This document shows, in pieces, positions 49,901 through 58,900 of a DNA stretch of 64,000 bases. Source of the stretch: Durusdinium trenchii (lineage: Eukaryota; Sar; Dinophyceae; Suessiales; Symbiodiniaceae); the NCBI GenBank assembly GCA_963970005.1, contig CAXAMN010027472.1, positions 160,107-224,106 on the forward strand. Direction: 5' to 3'. The position numbers and the translations under genes were made by a program. The notes under the pieces are model-generated. The model was not told the origin of the DNA. It saw only the letters and a program-made list of their open reading frames with translations, and ran no database searches. Within the stretch, counting starts at the first letter, position 1. Every line of letters starts with the position of its first letter.

Positions 49901-52900
49901 TAGGCAGCTACGCAGTATGTGTATATATATATATCCCTAGGGCTCCAAGTACCTCCTTAGAAGGTACTTGGACCCTCTAAACCCACCCCAAACACCTTCG
50001 AAACGAAGGTACTTGGAGCCCTAGGGATATCTATAAGAAGACAACTTCAAGTCTCAAGGTCTCCAACGACCTCCATTTCGGAAGTGGGCCAGGAGCCCTA
50101 TAGGGTGCCTAGTACACCAAACAGTCCCAAAGACGGAAGCACCAGAGGTGCCTCCAGTCCCAAGGCACAAATCCAGAAACAGTTTCCAGTCCTCATTCCC
50201 AAAACGAACACATCCTATGGAGATCCAAAGGATCAAAAAACAATGACTCTCTGGGAAGCACAAGCTGCACGCCCTGATGTGCAAACCCCGCTAGTCAAAC
50301 TACTAGATCTTCTCAAGGACCATGAAAGATTTCTTGCTTCAACAGCATCACCTGTAGCTTTGGGTCTTGAAGCAATGTTCACAGTGTTTGCACCCTGAAA
50401 TATTGCACAGTGTTTGCACCCTGAAATATTGCACAATTTGTTCTCACCCCGATTCATTCACCCCCAAACACACCGTGTGTAACTTCACAGCCTTTCACGC
50501 GGAAAACTGGTCTTCTAGCAGGTCCTTGGCTCTGCACGGAACCGTTTGCGCACCCGACCGAATGTTATTTTTGTGTCTTCTGCAGTTTCAGAAGTTGAAA
50601 ACAGGTGGTGACAGGGTCATCTCCGCCGGCAAAGGGTCACTGCTTTGCATGGGTGGCGGGTCACTGCATTTCTTGGACCAGCCATGCCTGGCGCCTGACC
50701 CCGGCCTGGAAGCCGGTGCAGCCGGTGGACGCGCCGAAGCGGTGGGCAGCTCAAGGTCGGGTGGAGGGAGATCATCATCCTGGCAGGTCAGGGCACCGTC
50801 AGGGCTTCGGTCTTTTTTGAGGCACCGCACCGTCAGGGTGAGTTGCCCGGTTCAGTTGCCCGATGGGATCTGTTGGGCAAGTCTGTTCAGATATCGATGA
50901 GCTGAGTCTGAGTGGCTGGCCGGATGCAAGCCATCTAGATCCTGCAAACCCCTTCACCACGCACCATCTGAAAGAGTTTGTGGACTGGTAGGATAAGTCT
51001 TGAGTGGTTTTTCAACACTGGGGAGCCGATATGGTCTTGGCTCTGCGGCCGTGGCGTCTTTTTGTGGCTCCGGCTCCTAGTGCATCGAATCTGAGCTCAT
51101 GGTTTGGCTCGTTGGGTTTGTCTAGAGAACATCTACAGGAAGTTTTGCAGCATGCCAAGTCAGGAACATTTAATTATACTTTTCCTGTAAATGATCCAGC
51201 AAAAGAGATTATTGATTGATTGGCTGTGGAATCCTCGTCAAACCTCCCGTTCGACCGGTTCATATCTCCTCCATCGCTGGAGTCAGTGGGCCATGTGGCA
51301 GCAATTGCTTGAATCTGAAGCTGCTGTTGAGGAGGTTATTAACAAATCCAAGAGAAACCAAGTTAATACTACACAAAAAGAGCTGAGAAGACTTAGATTC
51401 TGTAGCTTATTCAATGGCTGATGGTGGTGCAACATGTCAATGATCCAACGTTGTCCAAGGAGACACTTGGCAGTGCATCTCCTGTCCAAAAAACTCATTC
51501 TCATTGGTTGGAGATCTCTGTGCAAAGAATTTGAGAGGGGAGTTTCTCTCACGCGCACTTTTTCAGGAAAGAAACACTTGGTATAGCAATGCGATGAACA
51601 TCGATGAACAAATAACAATCCGTTGATGCCTTTGGGCCATGTCGACGTGCACCATGGTGAGCTAGGGCGAGGTGAAGGGCCCTTCTTTTCTGAAAGGATT
51701 TTGAAGGCCCTGTCCAATGTCGTAGGACCATGTTGTCATATGTCACATCTGAGCTGAAACGCCGGTCTCTTCGACGCTCTTGGATCCATACCTTTCTGGC
51801 TCTGTCTGGCTTGTAACAAGCCTCGGCAGTTGAGCCATGTCTCGGTTCAGTCGTCAGGACCGGTTGAGCCAATCGGGAGTTTCTCATCGGGTCGGTCAGC
51901 GCGTCGTGGGCGTCGTGGACGTCGTGGCAGTCTGGCCCGCTCGCCCTGGAGATTCTACGAGCCATAACGAATCTGAAACATCAGCAACTGCCAAACCAGA
52001 TCAGTCCAGATGCCAATGTCCAACACATTCCAATGTCCATTACATTTGGGAATCAGGATGAATCAGGTGATCATTCATTGTGGGATATCAAATGTGTTGC
52101 TTTTCGCAAAGGAGCATCGACCTCCAAGTTTTCCAAACAAGGGTGATGTTCGTTGCACCAACTACCAGCGACTCCTCTTGCGTGTCTGCTATGACAACAA
52201 ATCATTGCATTCCCCTGGCTCTGCTAAATCCTGGCGAAGAGTCTGTGGCACTATCTTCAAGAAGATAACCCCAGGTATCACACGGTTGGTCCTTAACAAT
52301 CTTAACATGGAAAAAAAACTCCAAAAAAACATCCTGCCCAGAAACAAGTCCAGTCCAGTTGTTCATGTCAATGTTATGACCAAACTGAAAACAAAAATGG
52401 ACCCCTACAGGAAAACAGTCTTTCAGGGTCCATAGGGTTTTCGGGAGTGTTGTGTAAAACCGATAGTGAACATCCTGCTCCGAAAAGCATCTGGCCTTTC
52501 TGCCCCAAATGTTCCAAACCCAGTGATCGATCTCATTGATTTTTTCTTCAAATCAGTGTTTGATACTCCATGGCCTGTGATCACTACTCCGAGGATTCCA
52601 TCATGTCAAGGATTCCCTTGGCTACCCTCAAACAAAGGTGTCAAAAAAGGCAGGCATCTCGATGCATCTCACCATGGTGGATTCTTCCAACAAATCTGCA
52701 TTTGTTTTTGACATCGATGGTTGTGGGACATGTGTTTCCAAAGTCTGCTACAAGTGAAACATATTCATCAGGTGATGAAACATGTGGAATTGATGTTTCA
52801 GAAAAGGGAGTCACCAAGAATTCAATAGAAGGGTGCCCCGAAAAGAGCGCTAAAATGAGACCACAACTACACTCGTCCTCGGCATCGGCCTCTTGTTTCC

Positions 52901-55900
52901 CACACTCGTCTCCATGCGCTAGCGTCGACGGGCGCGAAAAGCGCACTCTGGTGGTCTTCCGCTCACTTCAAGCCCAGCACTCCCAGCCTCGGCGTGAAAA
53001 CATCGTGCGTTGAAAACGCACAGTCCCAGCGTCCCAGGATCTGGGAAGAATGGAACTTCAAAAGATGGAGCTGTCGCTGGGGGGATTGTCTAAACTTAGA
53101 AAGACGCAACATTACAAAACCCAAGTCCTTTATGTATATCCATAGGGGTTCAGGGGTCAATGTCCGTGTATACCTGTAAATGATTATATGGATATGATCA
53201 TGTATTGTATATATATGAGTTGTTTTCTAAGTTACTTGCTTAAGTTGTTTTCACTCAAAAGGACGTCCCGTGTCGTTTTACAATGTTTGGTATCGTTTTG
53301 CAGGGTTTACACGTTTCGCATGGTGGAATCCTGCCACCCACAATGAACGTCACAGATCATAACAACAAAACACAAACACAAACGCATAGACAACAAGACA
53401 CAGGAACCTATTCGTGATCATTCATGATCTGAGAATATCCCCCGAAAACACTGGACGTGTGACGAGCTCTGTGAAGTGAGGAAGGACAACAGCACGGAGG
53501 GCTGCTCCAGCAAGCGCAGCATTGCTGGTTCTTCCGTTCGTTTGCTGATCTGATCTCGATCACTAGAAGACACAAGCCTGCCTGCACCTTTGCAGACTTG
53601 CCCATGGGGCCCTGTCTAAGGAGCTTGGTGTATTGTTGCGGTATCGTTTTATGATGTTGACTTTTTGTATGCTTTATGACATCCAACTGCTTGTAAGCAC
53701 ACGCGCTATGCTCACGCTACACCAAAGAAAAACAACCCCTTTCCAAACCAAGACAGGCGGACAATGGTGTGTACCTTCTTCAGTGGTGGAGCTGGAGCCT
53801 AGCCTTTCCTCATAGGCTGGGGCCAGCCCATGAGCCAAAAGCCAGGACACAGCCCTCCAAACACAAGCAATCACAATTCCCAATTGCATGTGACGCTTGC
53901 AAGAACAAACCAGTTCATGAAGTGACGTCCTTCAAACTCAGAAGAGTTGCTGTAGCAGGACGACATACCGAAATGAACTCAAAAAACTCAAGGAACTAAT
54001 GCATGTAGCAATAGGGGTATCGATTTTGGGACGTCCCGTATCATTTCCAAGGAAAACCAAAAATCACACTCTTGGATGAAACGCCCTTGTATAAATTCAA
54101 TGACGATAATTTTGAAAACGACTCATATATAGTTGTTTAGATATACACCATACATGGAGTGTCTGGGGATAGGGCACCCCATTCCCCCACCCTCACTCTC
54201 AACCCATTGACAAAGGATGACATCCCACCTGAGAAGAAATGTGTTAAAGTACTTGCCCTCGCTCACCCAAGGTGAGAGGCTAAAATCAACTGAACTAGGC
54301 CAGGCCATGGCCAGGCCTAAACAGAGTCTGTAAGTGTTGCATTGCATTGCGTTCATCAAAGGGCAACCCCTTTCTAAACACCTTCTAGAGATCTCCAGTA
54401 TGACATCAGCCTCCCCCTGGACCCAAACCCGCGCTATCCCGCGCTACTCTCCACTGGGCTGCCACACTTGTACATCACATGCAATGCCACACTGGACGCG
54501 ATCAAGACTCCAGTCAAAGCCACCTCCACGACGATCCGCAGGTCCGACACGTAAGGCTCGACGCGGGGGAAGGCTGGTCCCTTCGCGGAGGAAGGCTTAG
54601 CCATGTTTCGGTCCATCGCCTGATGTTGCTTCATGTGATGTTATACCCCCACAAATGTCAATGGGGGAACCCTTCACAAAATCCTGAGCTTCATTCGCCT
54701 GGTTTGGCCGATCGGATGATGTGATTGGTATTTTCCCGAACTAGGCGAATCCGCTTTTGCCAAATTTCTGAGCTTCTCTGCTCTGGTTTGGCTGATGGCT
54801 GATCGGGTGACTTGATTTTAACACATTCTAACTGGTATGGGTAAATCCGGCATGTGGAAGGCTGCATATTCTTTTCCCCCGCGCTCGCAGGCTACAGGCA
54901 AGACCGAAGGCTGTCAGAAGGTCCAAAAAAAGTCCCTGCGGTTTCCTGAAATCAGCAAATCCAAGAATAGCTTTGTGTTGCAGACCAAACCTGACATCGG
55001 ACACAGGCTGGAGAGCCGAACACCGCGAAGGGACGGGCGGTGGACTTCAAAAAAAACCGGGAACAAATCAAATAGCGCAAATAGGGGATGAAAACGCAGG
55101 GAACCGGGACCTCTAAAAATCATCTACCCCCCCACCCCCCAACAAAAAACAAGATAATCCACACTCAGGCCACATCCAACTGGCGCCTTGTACTTCTGGT
55201 CAAAGCAGTTGTTGGGGCCTCATGCAGCGGGGTGTCGCTTGGCGGTGTCGCAAGGACCTCCGCAGCCCTTGCAGTCTTAGCACATTCTCCTTCAGAATGG
55301 GCCTAGAGCTTTACTTAAGTTCTAGAAACCTGCAAAACAGCTCATGAAGTACAGTGTCTCCCCAGTCCGCACGACTATATAGACATATTCCTTTGAAAGA
55401 TATACGTATTTCTCCGCTATCAATGAGTTCACTTTCAGAACCCCCCTGCAGACTAACATGGAACATGAAAATGGACCCCTGTAAGACTCTTCTCATCTGC
55501 CACCCTGTGGTTTTCAGGGTCCAAGTGAATCTTCAGGAGGGTAGAAACTGCAAACGATGTCCTTTGATGTATACAGTAGACGATTGATGAATTACCGTCT
55601 AGACGAGGAGGTTGTTCAATCCATGTTTGATTTTTAAATGAAGAGTCTACATATGTCTACATATGTCTACATTAACATCAGGCGCATCTTCCATATTCCA
55701 GGCGCAAAACCATGAACAACCTGTGTGTGATCGATCAAAACGTCGAGTGTCTTTGCCTGAAAGGACCCAAACTCGATCTGACCGAGTCCGCAGTCCTCAA
55801 AAACGAGACCCGTTCATGTCTAGAATCATCCTTCCCATTTGGACAGCTCGGCTCCTGCAGTGATGGTTGGTCACATATCATAACAAGTTCAATTTGCTGT

Positions 55901-58900
55901 CCAGAAACTTGGAATAAGCAAGAAGGGGATTTACCCAAATACCCAAAAGGGACATGGAAAAACACATAAACAACACCAGGGCAATGGACTAAACCAAAAG
56001 AAATGTGTAATAATGTGTAATAATATACCTTACAACATCTTACACAATTCTACTAAGTCCTTTTCTCGTGACCCAGATCTACTATGTGTTGCTTCCTACT
56101 CTGTGATCCGTCATGTTAACCTCTTGTGCTTTGATGAGATCCATTCAAGAACGCCCTTCCACTCCAATCAATATCCTGTTTGGACTCATTGTACAGGAAC
56201 ACGATTGTATCCCCTTCCATCCCCTTCCCATCAATGCACCAGCCCAAGAGTGCAAAGCCAATCCACTCCGTTCGTCCCGGTTCCATTCGGAAACAACCCC
56301 AACTCCACGGCAAATATGGCCAATGGCATGGAGATCTCCGGGTCTATCGACTTCTTTTGGGGGGAGGCCACCCTTTCGACCCTTTTCGGAAAAAAAACCG
56401 GTCAATTGATGTCAAACGGGTGGTGCCGTAGCAGAAAACACCAAGGCACCATGGCAACCTTTCACCATCCGCCCCAGGTCTCGTTCCGGTTCGGGGCCGC
56501 AGCTCTTCCTCCGCGGCTTCCGCGGCACGAGTCGAGTCCAGGACTGGGAGTCGGAAGACCATCCCGGTCTCCAATAGAGTATAGATCCTGCAACCTCCTG
56601 GTTTGTTTTTTTAGGCTGCCGGGCGTTCAACATAGTTTTCAACATAGGTCTGTGCACCACGTAAACCTCCGCAAACTGAAAGAAACATCCGCTGAAAAAA
56701 CACTTTCGGAAAACACGCCGCCCCTTATTAGCTTGTGTATAAATGCCCGTGGAATATCAAAAGAAGAACATCAGAAAACTAGAGAAACATCCACAGACTC
56801 AAATATAAGGCTGTGACACCAAAAGATGTTTTTCAAGCCGCAGATCGAAAAACAAGACTCTGAGGAAGTTCCAGGTATACCCTACACTACGTACATGATC
56901 GTACATGGGCTTCCAGACAGGGCACCCAAAAAGGAGGCTAAAAAGATGCGTTACATGGGTTTCTGAAAACCAACCCAGTGTGTTTAAATCTGGCAGTTCC
57001 ATTGAGTGTCAGGGGTTGGTGCCCCCCCTGGCCATTTAGCTGATAACTCAATTAGCGTGATCTCCCATTTCTGTCCCAAGGTTTCAGGACCTCCCACTTC
57101 AGGATCACAGGGTGCCTTGCGCCAGAATCCGCAGGCTTCCAGCACCACTTGTTCCCCAAGTTCTCAGCGTCGCCAGGCGTGTACCTTGGCGGGGAAGCTG
57201 ACGTGACCTGACCATGGCTGACCCAGGCAACATCAAGCTAAGCACGCAATCCTCAAAGGACCTTATGTGGATCCTTGGATTCAGTGAAGAATTACACATG
57301 ATGTTCAGGGTAATCTCCACAGATTCAGGAACGTTTGGGTCTTCGGCGATACTGTTACCCATTGATGGACATGTTCAGTACCTGCGTTGGGGACTGACTG
57401 TATAGACAAGCAACATGAAATAACATGAAATAACGATGTGTTCTGATTATTGTATGTAAAGTTCCAGGTTCCATTGACCTTTGGTTTCGCATCTCGTCTC
57501 CACATACCAGCCCGCCCTGGTAAGGCAAGGTCTCAAGGTCTCAATCCCCAAGTCTCGGACCTTCGGTTCGTCGCCTGCGGTGACCTCCTAGAGGCCACAA
57601 AACCCCGGTGAGACAGGGTATTTCCACCGACTGGTGCTTAGTAAGGTCTTGGGGTCCCTCATTCCCTACGAATGCACCAGTCAGAATAGGTTGAGAGGTT
57701 CCAACACTACCTTGGACTCCTTGGATTTCCGGTGCAACTAGGAACCCAAAGGTCGTGGGTAAACCACCGAAACACAAACACGGTGTGCCAACGAACATGG
57801 TGTGCCAACGAACTCTGGCTTCGACATGACATGACAAGCATGGCAAATGTAGTTGGATTCAGGTAAGCTTTAAAACACATCACCATGCACATTCACTCAC
57901 TGCATCGCTACTTTGCCACTCTGGTCTATAGGTCTTGAAGTCTTTAAGCCTTGGCTGTTGCGACTCATTGCCCTGAAACTAGAAAGCTCCCCTTCCCCCC
58001 TCCTACGTCCAAACGGCTTGGCAACCCGATAACGCGACCCCCCAACATACAAAAGGAACTCAAAGAACCTCCTGATCAGGCCAGGTTGCGGATGCTTTCG
58101 GCAGTATTCCTCCTTCTCTTCCCGCGTCTCAGCATTCGTCAGCATACGTTCGGATCGCGCTTGGAGGGTGGTCGACGGGTCGTTGGACCGCAGAAGGGGC
58201 GCCAGTCCCCCACTGGAGTTGGAGGTGTTCAAAGCCAACAAAAACACAGCTCAGCAGGGATTCATTCAGTTTGGGAACACAACAAACACACATGTCCCAA
58301 GGATAGTGACCGTCAAACCCTGTCCCTTCACCAGGTGTGGCATGAAATCAGGGTTCTCTGGTGTGCAAAAATGCTAATCATGTGCAAGGCTCCTGAGGCA
58401 AAGTGTGATTACCCTGGACTACCCTCCCCAAAGCAATCATGAAAGTGGAAAATACTCCCTGGAAAGACCCTTGTTCCTCTACAAACAGGGAATCGTCCAC
58501 TTCCATTGTCCATTGGGAAACTACATCATGTTGTGCAAACAGCATGCAAGTAAGACGGGCGGAGAAACATGTGTGCGATGAACATCACAAACAGTTATAT
58601 ATATATATACATAAACGATTGAATTCAGAAACTTCAATATGACACAACTTCTGCAAAAATAGAACACATGATGCAACATCATTAATACGTGTATCTTTTG
58701 TTCCAGTCACCTTAGCAACATCTGCTGACTGACTGTACATGTATCTTTTACTAAGCACATCATGTGTTGCTGGTTCTTTTGCAAAGGATATTCTATGATA
58801 TGTGTTCTTTCAGAACCTGGTTCTTCAAGGTGACCGAACTTGATCCCCTGCTTTGAGGTCACAAACGGGCGCTCCAAAGCTCAGCCATGGAGAGAGTCAT

